This document shows, one piece after another, positions 1-9,368 of a stretch of DNA of 64,000 nt. The DNA is taken from positions 1-64,000 of the forward strand of contig NZ_JAEKJT010000008.1 in the NCBI RefSeq assembly GCF_017303055.1. Reading direction: 5' to 3'. Each line of letters begins with the position of its first letter. The stretch's first letter is position 1. A model generated the notes under the pieces. That model did not search any database and was not told the DNA's origin. It worked only from the letters and a program-made list of their open reading frames with translations. The DNA comes from Halomonas litopenaei. Lineage in GTDB: Bacteria > Pseudomonadota > Gammaproteobacteria > Pseudomonadales > Halomonadaceae. The translations under genes and the position numbers were made by a program.

Positions 1-3000
1 AACGCTGCTGAGCTGTCCGATGGGGTTCAGGCCAGCGTCGGTCTGACCGCCGGCACCCAGGCCGGTGACACCATTACGCTGCAGATCGATAACGCGGACG
101 ACGTGACGTATACCGTGACGGCGGACGACGTCTCCAATGGTAGCGCCACGGTGGTGATTCCGAGCAATGCTCTGGAAGACGGCGACTATAGCGTCGCAGC
201 GGTGATTACCGACGCTGCCGGTAATAGCTCCGCTGCCTCCAGCAGCGTTGACTTCAACGTGGATACGGCCGCGCCTAGTGGTCCGAACAACTCGATTGCC
301 TTCGATGATGAATTGATGAGTGCTGCGGAAGCCACGGCGATTTCCCTCAGCGGGCAGATTGATGCTGACAGCACTCTATCCAGTATCGTAATCAGTGATG
401 GAGATAGTGATACCACCGATATCACTGTCGACCAAAGCGCGATTACCGTGGCTGGCGATGGCACTGTGAGCGTCACGGGGCTCGACCTCAGTGCGCTTGC
501 CGATGGCGAATTGACGGTCACCATGACGCTTGAGGATACCGCCGGTAATAGCGGGACCGTGACCGATACTGCGACCCTGGACACTACCGGTGCCTTGATC
601 GCCGATAGCAGCGAGGCACTGAATGAAGCGGTGAATGCCACGGTGTCGGGCAACCTGGCCGGTAATGACTGGGGGGATCTGGCGCAGATCGCGGTCACGG
701 CCCCTGAGGGACTTACCGCCGGTGGCAGTGATGTCACCTGGGCGGGCAGCTACGATGCCCAGCAACAGAACTACACCATGACGGCGACGGTGGCGGGTGG
801 TGACGTCGCGACGCTGGTCATCAACGGGGCAACGGGTGCTTACACCTTTACCCAGTTGGCGGCGCTGGATCACCCGGCCCTTGGTGCGGACATTCAGGAG
901 CTCGGCTTCCAGGTCTCGACAGTGGATGCGGCCGGCAACAGCGCTGAGGGCAGCCTGGAGATCCAGCTCACCGACGCCGTGCCCGACGCCGCGGCGCCTG
1001 TACTTATCGATACCAGCGGGATGGCCCAGCCGGTGGAAGGCACTTTGGTCGATGACTTTGGTGCCGATGGTGGTGTGGTCAGCTCCATCGTGATCGATGG
1101 GGTGACTTTCCGCTACGATCAGGACAGCGGTAGCGTGGAGCAGCAGGGACAGTCCGACCTGATCGCCGGCTACCAATACGACGATACGTCCAGCCAATTG
1201 ACGGTCACCACCGTGAAAGGCGAGACCTTTGACGTCAATCTTGCCGACGGGACCTACCGCTTCACACAAGGCAGCCTCGCCAATGATGCCTTTATGTCTG
1301 ATCAGGCCCCTTCGGTCGGGTTGGGTGATTCTGCGAGTTTGCTGGGTATCGTGGGTGTAGACGCTCTTGGCCTAGTGAATTTTAGCGGAAGCCAAGCATT
1401 TAGCGTCAATGATCCAGACAACGATATCGCAAGTGTTACAGTAGCACTGACGTCGCTTCTTTCCGTTTCTTTGGGTAGTCCTGGGTTCGAATACTCAGAA
1501 TCAATGGCGCAGTCGTTTGGGCTTACAGTCGATAATTCGAATCGCTTGGGCGTCTTGGATAACAATGCATCGATTGTGATAACTGCAGCTGATGGAGGGC
1601 TGAGTTCTCAGCAATGGAACGAGTTTTTGGGTTCGATTTACTACAGTGGAGGCTTGACCTCAATTGGTCTAGGTTCCTCTCTCTCGATTTCCGCGATAGA
1701 TGTTGAGGGTAACGATGTCGGCCCTGAGTCTCGGGGCGACATACTCGAACTAGATCTTCTCAATGGTAACAGTGCTCCCGATTATCTGTTAGAAGATGAA
1801 TCGGCCGATCCCGATGCGGGCAATACCCTCACGGGCACCGCCAACAGCGATCGCCTCTATGGCTACGGCGGCAACGATACCCTGAACGCCGGCGCCGGCA
1901 ACGACATCCTGCGGGGTGGGGCCGGCGACGATGTCCTGTCGGGGGGAGATGGCGATGACCTGCTGATCGGCGGCACCGGTACCGATACCCTGACGGGTGG
2001 GACAGGCCGCGATGTATTCCGCTTTGAAGCCGGAAACGCAGGGGCCGCCGGTAGCCCGGTCGTCGATACCATCACTGACTTCTCCCTCGGCGATGGCGAT
2101 ATTCTGGACCTTCAGGGCCTTTTGCAGAACGAGGTCAGGATCGGTACCGACCCTGGCAACCTGACCAGCTTCCTGCACTTCGTACGCACCGCGGATGGCG
2201 ATACCCGCCTCGAGATTAGCTCCAGCGGTGGCTATCTGGGTGGCTACGACGCCAGTGCTACGGACCAGGTCATCCTGCTCGAAGGTGTCGATCTGGTCGG
2301 CCAGGGGACCGATGCGGCATCCGACTGGCAGATCATTCAGCAACTTCTCGAGGGTGGCCATCTCTCCGTGGACACCACGGTCCAGGCGGGAGAGACGGCG
2401 GTCGGCGGCTTCAAGTCGTCCACCGAGATCGACGCGACCCTGACCGACGGGGATGGCGACAGCACGTCCACCAGTGTGGCGGTCGATGAGACCGGTACAC
2501 TGGACGAACCGACGGTCCCCAGCGACCCGGATCCGGACAATACCGCGCCGATCGTGCAGGCCGACAGCGGCCTGCTGGGGCTGCTGGATGTCTCGGCGCT
2601 GGGCATCATCGATCTCAACAGCCAGGCGTTGGTGGCTGCCGATGCCGAGAACAATCTCGCGTCGGTCACGATCGACTTCCGTCCCTTGCTCGATATCAAT
2701 CTGACCGACTCGGTCGAACTGACGGCATCCCAGTCCATGGCTCAGGAGCTCGGTCTGAGCATCTCGACGGAGAGCTCTAGCGGCGTCCTCGGGCTCGTGG
2801 CGCCGCGGGCCTCGCTGACCATCACCGCACTGGATGGCGGTCCCATCGACAATCTGGCGGTCAATGAGTTGCTGGGCAGCGTGAGGTTTACCGATGGCGA
2901 CGGCGGTCTGCTCGGTCTTGGCACTGACCTGCAGCTCAGCGTGTTGAACGCGCTTCGCATCAGCGCCACCGACACCGAAGGACTCGAGGGCAGCGAACTG

Positions 3001-3645
3001 GTCGGTAACCTGTTGCAAGCCGAAGCGTTGGACCAGCTGTTCGGCGGCAGCACCTACATCGAAGAAGGCGATGGAGGCAATAACGACCTGGATGGTGGCA
3101 TCGGCAATGAACGCTTCTACGGCTACGCCGGTAACGACACCATCGACGCCGGGGGAGGTAATGATCTGCTGAGAGGCGGAACAGGCGACGACGTCCTCAA
3201 CGGTGGCGGTGGCGACGACCTGTTGATCGATGGTCAGGGCAGCGACACCTTCAATGGTGGCGCCGGCAACGATGAGATTCGTCTTTCCGGGACGGGCTTT
3301 GCCGCCATCGACGGAGGTAGCGGGGAGGATGTGCTGCTGCTCGATGGCGGCATCGACCTCGATCTGACTGATGCGTCTGTCGGTACGATCGGCAATATCG
3401 AGCGTATCGACCTGGGTGATGACGATGGGGCATCGCGCCTGACCCTCGATGAGGACGAGACCATCGCCCTGACCGATGACGACAACCTGCTGACGGTGGA
3501 AGGCGATGACGGCGATACGCTCAGTGCTAGCGGCGCCGTGGCCACCGGCAACGAGCAGACCAGCGGTGATACCACCTATGTCGAGTACAGCCTGGGCAGT
3601 ACCACGCTGCTGGTGGAAGACACCGTCAATGTGGAGGTCAATTGA
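1..3645 (+). CDS. Large type I-secreted RTX adhesin, C-terminal part
   Basis: The frame is open from base 1 to the TGA at 3645, so the gene begins outside the window. About 1214 residues are visible. The first third is a series of Ig-like beta-sandwich repeats rich in D, T, G and A, typical of biofilm adhesins. Two glycine/aspartate nonapeptide RTX blocks (GGxGxDxLx, Ca2+-binding) lie near bases 1810-2040 and 3066-3300. Directly after the first block is a stretch like the VCA0849-type type I secretion target domain (bases about 1990-2380). The protein then continues into a second copy of the preceding module and a C-terminus with a NIERIDL motif. The product should be exported in one step to the cell surface by the three genes that follow, the first of which overlaps its stop. 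Bases about 1275-1800 are clearly more AT-rich than the rest. Ligand unknown; no Lap-type retention signal can be judged because the N-terminus is missing. Confidence 0.9.
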   Translation, partial: NAAELSDGVQASVGLTAGTQAGDTITLQIDNADDVTYTVTADDVSNGSATVVIPSNALEDGDYSVAAVITDAAGNSSAASSSVDFNVDTAAPSGPNNSIAFDDELMSAAEATAISLSGQIDADSTLSSIVISDGDSDTTDITVDQSAITVAGDGTVSVTGLDLSALADGELTVTMTLEDTAGNSGTVTDTATLDTTGALIADSSEALNEAVNATVSGNLAGNDWGDLAQIAVTAPEGLTAGGSDVTWAGSYDAQQQNYTMTATVAGGDVATLVINGATGAYTFTQLAALDHPALGADIQELGFQVSTVDAAGNSAEGSLEIQLTDAVPDAAAPVLIDTSGMAQPVEGTLVDDFGADGGVVSSIVIDGVTFRYDQDSGSVEQQGQSDLIAGYQYDDTSSQLTVTTVKGETFDVNLADGTYRFTQGSLANDAFMSDQAPSVGLGDSASLLGIVGVDALGLVNFSGSQAFSVNDPDNDIASVTVALTSLLSVSLGSPGFEYSESMAQSFGLTVDNSNRLGVLDNNASIVITAADGGLSSQQWNEFLGSIYYSGGLTSIGLGSSLSISAIDVEGNDVGPESRGDILELDLLNGNSAPDYLLEDESADPDAGNTLTGTANSDRLYGYGGNDTLNAGAGNDILRGGAGDDVLSGGDGDDLLIGGTGTDTLTGGTGRDVFRFEAGNAGAAGSPVVDTITDFSLGDGDILDLQGLLQNEVRIGTDPGNLTSFLHFVRTADGDTRLEISSSGGYLGGYDASATDQVILLEGVDLVGQGTDAASDWQIIQQLLEGGHLSVDTTVQAGETAVGGFKSSTEIDATLTDGDGDSTSTSVAVDETGTLDEPTVPSDPDPDNTAPIVQADSGLLGLLDVSALGIIDLNSQALVAADAENNLASVTIDFRPLLDINLTDSVELTASQSMAQELGLSISTESSSGVLGLVAPRASLTITALDGGPIDNLAVNELLGSVRFTDGDGGLLGLGTDLQLSVLNALRISATDTEGLEGSELVGNLLQAEALDQLFGGSTYIEEGDGGNNDLDGGIGNERFYGYAGNDTIDAGGGNDLLRGGTGDDVLNGGGGDDLLIDGQGSDTFNGGAGNDEIRLSGTGFAAIDGGSGEDVLLLDGGIDLDLTDASVGTIGNIERIDLGDDDGASRLTLDEDETIALTDDDNLLTVEGDDGDTLSASGAVATGNEQTSGDTTYVEYSLGSTTLLVEDTVNVEVN
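1306..3300 (+). repeat. Duplicated module inside the RTX adhesin gene
   Basis: Protein encoded by about 1306-1980 (start [20 protein letters not shown], then a beta-rich domain and an RTX block opening [10 protein letters not shown]) is collinear with that of about 2551-3240 (start [23 protein letters not shown] block opening [10 protein letters not shown]). Shared landmarks in order are ASVT, SMAQxxGL, ITAxDGG, ELLGS/EFLGS and GNDxLRGGxGDDVL. The upstream copy has AT-rich codons and the downstream copy GC-rich codons, so the two have different histories. Confidence 0.75.
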
Positions 3646-3647
3646 GG

Positions 3648-4958
3648 GTGGGGGTAGCGCCTGGCGCAGTGCAAGCAAGGTCAGGTCGACCACGCAGGGC
3701 CAGGTGCCGTTGGTGGATCGCTGGCGGGGCGCTGATGGTCTGCGCCCTTCAGGCCCAGGCGCTGAGTCTGTCGGAAGCAGTGGTCCAGGGGCTGGCCGTC
3801 AATCCCGAGGTACGGGCGGCGGAATCCGACGTTCGGGTGGCCGCCACCGAGGTGGATATCGCGCGCGATAGCTACTGGCCCTCGGTGGAGGTGTCGGCGG
3901 GGCCGGAGAACTCGCTGATGGGAGAGCTCGGCTACGACATCACGGCGACCCAGGTGCTGTATGACTGGGGACGTATTGCGTCGCAGGTGGCGTCGGCCTC
4001 GGCCGAATACCGCCATCGGTTGGCCTCGCTCAAGGTGACCAGCGACGAAGTGGCGCTGGATATCATCGAGCTTTACCTCGACGTGGTGGCGGCCCAGCTC
4101 CGCGTGGTCGAGGTGGAGGGCTATCTGGACCGGCTCGAGGCGCTGGCGGCGATGACCGACCAGCGGGATCTTGGTGGCTACAGCGATCGCAGCGAAAGCG
4201 AGCGCAGCCGTCTGGACATCGCCCGTGCCCGTGAGCAACTGGCGATGGAGCGGGGTGCCCTTAGTGAGGCCCAGCAGGAACTGCGGGTGTTGCTGCAACG
4301 GGACATCCTGGCCACCCAGATGCCCGACCCCGAGGATTATCTGGCAAGCCTGGCTGCACCGGCGCAGGTGGACCTTGCGATCGAGGACGCCCCTGTGCTC
4401 GAACAGAGCGAGGCCGACGTGTCTGTGGCGAAGGCTGAGCTGGAAGAGTCTGAGGCGGCCTTGATGCCCCAGCTCAACCTCGAAGGATCGCTGCTCAGGC
4501 GTGAGGTCGGCGGGGTGATGGAAGAGGATCAGGTGATCGCCCTGCGTGTGCGGATGGCGCCCATCCAGGGGCTGTCCAACTGGCGTAGGACTGATGCTGC
4601 CGCGCAGCGGGTGGAGTCTTCGCAATTCTCGCGGCGGGCCGCACGGCGCGATCTTCAGCGCACCATCGCCGGCTTGAAGGAGCAGTATCAGGTGACCCAG
4701 TGGCGTCTGGAAGGGCTCGAGGAACAGATCGATCGGGCCGGCGAGGTCCTGACGACCTACGAAGACCAATTCAGCGTCGGTCTCAGGGACATCGCCGATC
4801 TGCTCAGTATCGAGAGCGAGCGGTTCGAGGCGGCCAGGCAGCGTATCGACGTGGAGATCCAGCAACTGCGTCTGCAGTACCGGGCCGCTTCGCAGTTGGG
4901 AACGCTGGCCGCCGTGGTGCCGAGGCTCGAGGAACAGGATATCGCGCAGGGAGGCTGA
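3648..4958 (+). CDS. TolC-family outer-membrane channel of the type I secretion system
   Basis: Outer-membrane efflux protein of about 437 residues, expected to form the trimeric channel-tunnel that completes the secretion system for the upstream adhesin (LapE/TolC role). A signal peptide with several arginines, a hydrophobic stretch around WWIAGGALMVCAL and an AQA cleavage site precedes LSLSEAVVQGLAVNPEV, the usual N-terminus of mature TolC-like proteins. Two long alpha-helical heptad-rich regions follow, with family motifs such as YDWGRI and a second half starting near DAPVLEQSEADVSVAKAEL. The start is not certain: a TTG at 3642 overlaps the adhesin stop, and GTG 3648 sits 10 nt after GGAGG (3633-3637). 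Either way the gene is translationally close-coupled to the adhesin. The next gene starts 3 nt after its stop. Confidence 0.9.
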   Translation: MGVAPGAVQARSGRPRRARCRWWIAGGALMVCALQAQALSLSEAVVQGLAVNPEVRAAESDVRVAATEVDIARDSYWPSVEVSAGPENSLMGELGYDITATQVLYDWGRIASQVASASAEYRHRLASLKVTSDEVALDIIELYLDVVAAQLRVVEVEGYLDRLEALAAMTDQRDLGGYSDRSESERSRLDIARAREQLAMERGALSEAQQELRVLLQRDILATQMPDPEDYLASLAAPAQVDLAIEDAPVLEQSEADVSVAKAELEESEAALMPQLNLEGSLLRREVGGVMEEDQVIALRVRMAPIQGLSNWRRTDAAAQRVESSQFSRRAARRDLQRTIAGLKEQYQVTQWRLEGLEEQIDRAGEVLTTYEDQFSVGLRDIADLLSIESERFEAARQRIDVEIQQLRLQYRAASQLGTLAAVVPRLEEQDIAQGG

Positions 4959-4961
4959 GCG

Positions 4962-7100
4962 ATGGAGTCGTCACAAGGCGTGACTGGAGACGCATTACGA
5001 GAAGGGCTAGTCGTGCTGTGCGAGCAGTGGGGTCGGCATTGCACCACCGCCGAACTCGGCGATGGCCTACCGCTGGAGCAGGGGAGGTTGCCCGTGTCCG
5101 AGGTACCGCGCGCGCTGAGGCGGGTACAGATGAAGGCACGCTGCCTCGACGTTCCGTTGGACAGGCTGGCCAATGACCTACTGCCGGTATTGATCGAGCT
5201 GGACGACGAGCGCTGGGTGACGGTGGTGGCCCGTGAAGAGGGCGCGATCCAGGTACTGCTGAGTGAAAGCGGTGGTGGTACCGAAATTTGGAGCCCCCGA
5301 GAGCTTTGTGCCAGGCATACCGGCGTGACGATCGTCGCCAGGCCGGACCTTCAGCCGGATGATCGGGCCGGGGGCTTCGCCGAGGAGCCGCAGGAGCACT
5401 GGCTGAAAGGCCCCCTGAGTCGCTGCTGGGGAACCTGGGTGGAGGTTGGCGTGGCGGCCTTGATGGCCAACCTGCTGGCCATCGGTACGGCGCTGTTTGC
5501 CATGCAGGTGTATGACCGGGTGGTGCCCAATGAGGCGTTCTCCACCCTATGGATCCTGGCCAGCGGTGTCGTTCTGGCGATCCTGCTCGAATTTGGCTTG
5601 CGGGTACTGCGGGCGAGTCTGCTCGACAACACCGGCAAGCAGCTTGATCAACAGCTATCGTCGCGGCTCTTTTCACAGGTGATGAACCTGCGCCTGGCGG
5701 CAAAGCCGGGGTCGGTGGGAGCTTTTTCCAGCCAGATTCGAGAGTTCGAGAGCGTTCGCGAGTTCCTGACGTCTTCCACCATCGGTGCGATCAGCGACTT
5801 GCCTTTCGTCGTGCTGTTTCTGGGTGTCATCTACTTTATCGGTGGTGACATGGTGTGGGTGCCGGTGGCTGGCATCGTGATGATGGTGTTGCCCGGCCTG
5901 CTGGCCCAGCGCAAACTGGCGCGGCTTTCGCGCCAGAACCTGCGAGAAGGGGCGGTGCGCCAGGGGGTACTGCTAGAGACCGTTGACCACCTTGAATCGG
6001 TCAAAGCCAGTCGTGCCGAGGGCCGCCACCTGCGGCTGTGGGACAGCCTGTCAGGGGAGCTCGCCGATGCCTCCACCCGTCATCGGCGGCTGTCATCCAA
6101 GCTGACCTACGGCGCTTCCATGGTCCAGCAGCTAGTGTATGTCGGTGTGGTCATCGCCGGTGTTTACGTCATCTCTGCCGGCGAACTGACCGTCGGTGGC
6201 TTGATCGCCTGTACCATCCTGACCTCACGGGTGGTGGCGCCGATGGCCCAGGTGGCCGGTATTCTGGCGCGCTGGCAGCACGTCAAGGTCGCCATGGAAG
6301 GCCTGGACGGCTTGATGGACGCCCCGACAGAACGCCCGGTGGGACGCCAGTTTGTGCGCAAGGAACGGGTCCAGGGGCGTTACGAACTACGTGAGGTCGG
6401 GCTTGCCTATCAGCAGGATGCGCCGCCCGCCCTGGCGCTCGACTCGTTGTCTCTCGCCGCGGGCGAGCGCATTGCCCTGCTGGGAGGCAATGGCGCGGGT
6501 AAGTCGACCCTTCTGCGGCTGTTGGCGGGGTTGGTGGATCCTGCGAACGGGACGGTCCAGCTCGACGAGGTGAGCCTGAGCCAGATCGAGCCAGGGGATC
6601 GTCGCCGTGCCATCGGCTATGTGCCCCAGGACATCGCGTTGTTTCACGGCACCCTGCGCGACAACCTGATGCTGGATGGCGGCGCCTATCACGACGAGGA
6701 GCTGATGGAGACGCTCGATCATGTCGGCCTCGGTCGCTTCGTCCGCCGGCACGCCCTGGGGCTGGATATGCCTCTTCAGGGCAATGCCAGCCTGTCCGGG
6801 GGGCAGCGCCAGGCGGTTGGCCTGGCCCGGCTGATCCTGCAGGACCCGCGTATCGTGCTGATGGATGAGCCTACGGCTGCCTACGACCAGTCCAACGAGC
6901 AGCGGGTCATCGCCTTTCTTATGCGCTGGCTGGAGGGGCGGACGGTGGTGATTTCGACCCACAAGAAGTCGCTGTTGTCGCTGGCACATCGGGCGGTGGT
7001 GCTCAAGGATGGCCGGCGGGTCATGGATGGCCCCGTCGACAAGGTAGTCTCGGGCAATCAGGTCAGGACCACCGCAGCCCGCGCCTCAGGAGAGCAGTGA
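4962..7100 (+). CDS. Type I secretion ABC transporter/permease, LapB-like
   Basis: Inner-membrane ATPase-permease (712 residues) that energises adhesin export. Residues about 1-135 form a C39-peptidase-like domain without the catalytic Cys/His pair, the form found in exporters of uncleaved RTX proteins. Residues about 155-430 are the six-helix transmembrane region. The nucleotide-binding domain carries Walker A GGNGAGKST near residue 507, the signature LSGGQ near 610 and Walker B IVLMDEP near 631. ATG 4962 has GGGAGG just upstream. The gene sits between the TolC-like and HlyD-like genes with 3- and 1-nt gaps, so the three are one transcription unit with the adhesin. Length and layout match LapB of Pseudomonas fluorescens; assignment by family resemblance. 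Confidence 0.95.
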   Translation: MESSQGVTGDALREGLVVLCEQWGRHCTTAELGDGLPLEQGRLPVSEVPRALRRVQMKARCLDVPLDRLANDLLPVLIELDDERWVTVVAREEGAIQVLLSESGGGTEIWSPRELCARHTGVTIVARPDLQPDDRAGGFAEEPQEHWLKGPLSRCWGTWVEVGVAALMANLLAIGTALFAMQVYDRVVPNEAFSTLWILASGVVLAILLEFGLRVLRASLLDNTGKQLDQQLSSRLFSQVMNLRLAAKPGSVGAFSSQIREFESVREFLTSSTIGAISDLPFVVLFLGVIYFIGGDMVWVPVAGIVMMVLPGLLAQRKLARLSRQNLREGAVRQGVLLETVDHLESVKASRAEGRHLRLWDSLSGELADASTRHRRLSSKLTYGASMVQQLVYVGVVIAGVYVISAGELTVGGLIACTILTSRVVAPMAQVAGILARWQHVKVAMEGLDGLMDAPTERPVGRQFVRKERVQGRYELREVGLAYQQDAPPALALDSLSLAAGERIALLGGNGAGKSTLLRLLAGLVDPANGTVQLDEVSLSQIEPGDRRRAIGYVPQDIALFHGTLRDNLMLDGGAYHDEELMETLDHVGLGRFVRRHALGLDMPLQGNASLSGGQRQAVGLARLILQDPRIVLMDEPTAAYDQSNEQRVIAFLMRWLEGRTVVISTHKKSLLSLAHRAVVLKDGRRVMDGPVDKVVSGNQVRTTAARASGEQ

Positions 7101-7101
7101 C

Positions 7102-8286
7102 ATGGCCAGTGCAACATCACGCCAGCGGCAGGTGCTGGAGCAGCTGCAGGGGGGGAGCTCGCTGCCCCAGGGTACCCACGTCATTCTGTGGGCCTGCGTC
7201 GCCACCATCGCGATCTTTATTGCCTGGGCGTCCTGGGCCACCATCGACGAGGTCACCCGTGGCGACGGTAAGGTGGTGCCCTTATCACGCATGCAGACGA
7301 TACAGAGCCTGGAGGGTGGCATCCTCGAGCGCCTGTTGGTGCAGCGGGGCGAGCGGGTCGCTGCAGGGCAGCCTCTGCTGCGGCTGGACGATACGCGCTT
7401 TCGTAGCGCCTACCTGGAAACGATGAGTCAGGTCGAGGTCCTCGGGGCGTCCATCGCGCGCCTGGAAGCAGAGGTGTTGGAGCAGGAGAGCATTCGTTTT
7501 CCCGACGATATCGATGAGCAGGGCGAGCTGGCGCGCTCCGAACGCGCGCTGTTCGAGGCCCGGCGCAATCGCCTGCTGCAGGCAGAGGCCTCCATCGAGG
7601 ACGAGATGGCCATCGCCAGGCGCCAGTTGAGACTGCTGGAACCGCTGGTCGAGCGACGCTCCGTCAGCGAGATGGAGGTCCTGAAACTGCAGCAGACGGT
7701 GGCCTCATTGGCCGGCAAGCTGGCCGAGATGCGCAATAGTTATGTCCAGGATGCCTATGCTGAGCTTTCCACTAAGCAGGCGGAGCTGTCGACGCTGGAG
7801 CAGACATTGCTGCAGCGTCGCGACCAACTCGAGCGCACCGAGATCGTGTCGCCGGTGCACGGGCGGGTGAACGACATCATGGTCACCACCACCGGTGGGG
7901 TCATACAGCCTGGCGAGCCGATCCTGGAAATCACACCGCTGGAAGACCAGCTATTGATCGAAGCACGGATTCGGCCGGAGGACGTGGCGTTCGTGGCTCC
8001 GGGCATGCCGGCCAGTGTCAAGATCACGGCCTACGACTACACCATTTACGGCGACCTGGAAGGCACGGTGGAGCAGATCAGCGAGGATACGATCGAAGAG
8101 GAAACGCCGCGCGGCAAGGTGTCCTACTACGAGGTGCTGGTGCGCACCGATGAAGCCCACCTGGAGCGCCACGGCGAGCGCCTCGCCATTCGGCCCGGTA
8201 TGGTGGCCGAAGTCGATATTCAGACAGGTGAGCGATCGCTATTGAGCTATCTGCTCAAGCCGATTATTAAAGCCAGGTTGTATTAA
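7102..8286 (+). CDS. HlyD-family membrane fusion protein, LapC-like
   Basis: Periplasmic adaptor (394 residues) that links the ABC transporter to the TolC-like channel. One transmembrane helix lies at about residues 28-48 (VILWACVATIAIFIAWASWA). It is followed by a lipoyl-like half motif (QSLEGGILERLLVQRGERV), a long coiled-coil hairpin with EAE/LEQ heptads at about 110-240, a second lipoyl half (IVSPVHGRVNDIMVTTTGGV) and the C-terminal beta-barrel ending in a LLSYLLKPI motif near the end, typical of type I adaptors. ATG 7102 follows the ABC gene stop by 1 nt, with AGGAG upstream. It is the last gene of the secretion operon; no clear T-tailed hairpin follows it. Confidence 0.95.
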   Translation: MASATSRQRQVLEQLQGGSSLPQGTHVILWACVATIAIFIAWASWATIDEVTRGDGKVVPLSRMQTIQSLEGGILERLLVQRGERVAAGQPLLRLDDTRFRSAYLETMSQVEVLGASIARLEAEVLEQESIRFPDDIDEQGELARSERALFEARRNRLLQAEASIEDEMAIARRQLRLLEPLVERRSVSEMEVLKLQQTVASLAGKLAEMRNSYVQDAYAELSTKQAELSTLEQTLLQRRDQLERTEIVSPVHGRVNDIMVTTTGGVIQPGEPILEITPLEDQLLIEARIRPEDVAFVAPGMPASVKITAYDYTIYGDLEGTVEQISEDTIEEETPRGKVSYYEVLVRTDEAHLERHGERLAIRPGMVAEVDIQTGERSLLSYLLKPIIKARLY

Positions 8287-8432
8287 GAGATATCACTAAT
8301 GGTCAGATCTTATTGCGACCGCTTGTGATCCCAACCTCTGAGCCGTGCCCATCCGCTCACCTATCGGCGGCTGAGTGGCTCTGGGCCTGCAACGCGGCAT
8401 GGGCCAGGGTAAGCTGTGTTGCCTGAACCTTC

Positions 8433-8451
8433 GGGGAAGATGATCTTCCCC
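8433..8451. repeat. Perfect 9-bp inverted repeat upstream of cysQ
   Basis: GGGGAAGAT and ATCTTCCCC flank a single G, about 50 nt before the cysQ start codon. There is no T-run, so it is not a standard terminator. It could be an operator or a short hairpin; function unknown. Confidence 0.4.
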
Positions 8452-8502
8452 GCTGAATTGCTGGCCTGCCGCCTGGTCGCGGTGGCCCATGAGGAGCCTT
8501 CC

Positions 8503-9348
8503 GTGCCCGTAAGTCTGAGCAGTGAACACAAGGATGCCCTTGTCGCGGGTGTCGAGGACGCCGGTCGCCTGGTGCTCGAGATCTATCAGCGTGACTTCGA
8601 CGTCGAGCACAAGGATGACAACAGTCCCCTGACCGAGGCCGACCTGGCCGCCCATCACGCGCTGGTGGCGCTGCTGGAACAGCTGACGCCCGGCACGCCG
8701 GTACTGTCCGAGGAATCCGGCGAGATCGCCGCCGAGACGCGGCTGGGCTGGGACTGTTACTGGCTGGTGGACCCGTTGGATGGGACCAAGGAGTTCGTCA
8801 ATCGCAACGGCGAGTTCACCCTTAATGTGGCGCTGATCGAGCACGGTGTACCGGTGCTCGGGGTGGTGCACGCGCCGGTGCTGGGGGTGACCTGGTTCGG
8901 TGATCGCCAGCAAGGCGCCTGGCGCACCGAGCAGGCCCCCAGCGGCAAGGCGCCGGTGCGCCAGCCTATTCGAGTGCGTGACTTGCCGGACCCCGCGGTA
9001 GCGCCGTGGGTGGTGGTCGGCAGCCGGCGCCACGGGGCTGAAGCCTTCGAGGCCTTCTGTGCGGGCCTGCCCGCCAGCGAGTGCACGTCCATGGGCAGCT
9101 CGCTGAAACTGTGCCTGGTGGCAGAGGGCAAGGCGGACCTCTATCCCCGTCTGGCACCCACCTGCGAGTGGGACACCGCCGCGGCCCAGGCCGTGGTCAC
9201 GGCCGCAGGAGGCGAGGTGCTGGATGCCGAGACGTTGATGCCACTGCGCTGCAATCGTGGCGAGTCACTGCTCAATCCGTTTTTCGTCGTCTGCGGCCAG
9301 CGTGACCGGCGCTGGGAACAGGCCCTGGCCGCAGCACTGGCGGACTGA
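8503..9348 (+). CDS. cysQ: 3'(2'),5'-bisphosphate nucleotidase CysQ
   Basis: Cytoplasmic Mg2+-dependent phosphatase of the inositol monophosphatase superfamily. It hydrolyses 3'-phosphoadenosine 5'-phosphate (PAP), the product left when PAPS donates its sulfate or is reduced, and so relieves PAP inhibition. The superfamily metal-binding motif DPLDGTKEF starts near residue 90 and the second motif WDTAAAQAVVTAAGG near residue 223. The reading frame extends upstream to 8416, but GTG 8503 is favoured because GAGGAG (8491-8496) sits 6 nt before it and the family N-terminus begins here. That gives 281 residues, somewhat longer than the roughly 246 of E. coli CysQ. It is not adjacent to cysD/cysNC, but its role links to the sulfotransferases encoded further along. 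Confidence 0.93.
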   Translation: MPVSLSSEHKDALVAGVEDAGRLVLEIYQRDFDVEHKDDNSPLTEADLAAHHALVALLEQLTPGTPVLSEESGEIAAETRLGWDCYWLVDPLDGTKEFVNRNGEFTLNVALIEHGVPVLGVVHAPVLGVTWFGDRQQGAWRTEQAPSGKAPVRQPIRVRDLPDPAVAPWVVVGSRRHGAEAFEAFCAGLPASECTSMGSSLKLCLVAEGKADLYPRLAPTCEWDTAAAQAVVTAAGGEVLDAETLMPLRCNRGESLLNPFFVVCGQRDRRWEQALAAALAD

Positions 9349-9368
9349 GTCACGCTGTTCGGCCGGCT

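Noticed and set aside
1485..1500. GGTTCGAAT, resembling a tRNA T-loop
   Set aside because: It lies in the adhesin coding frame, and no acceptor stem or anticodon arm can be built around it.
1789..3693. 634-codon open frame on the minus strand, antisense to the adhesin gene
   Set aside because: It mirrors the GC-rich, repetitive adhesin frame and encodes low-complexity sequence with no recognisable domain. The plus-strand gene has RTX and secretion domains in order.
3681..4865. 394-codon minus-strand frame opposite the TolC-like gene
   Set aside because: Composition artefact of the GC-rich third codon position; no family motif and no ribosome site.
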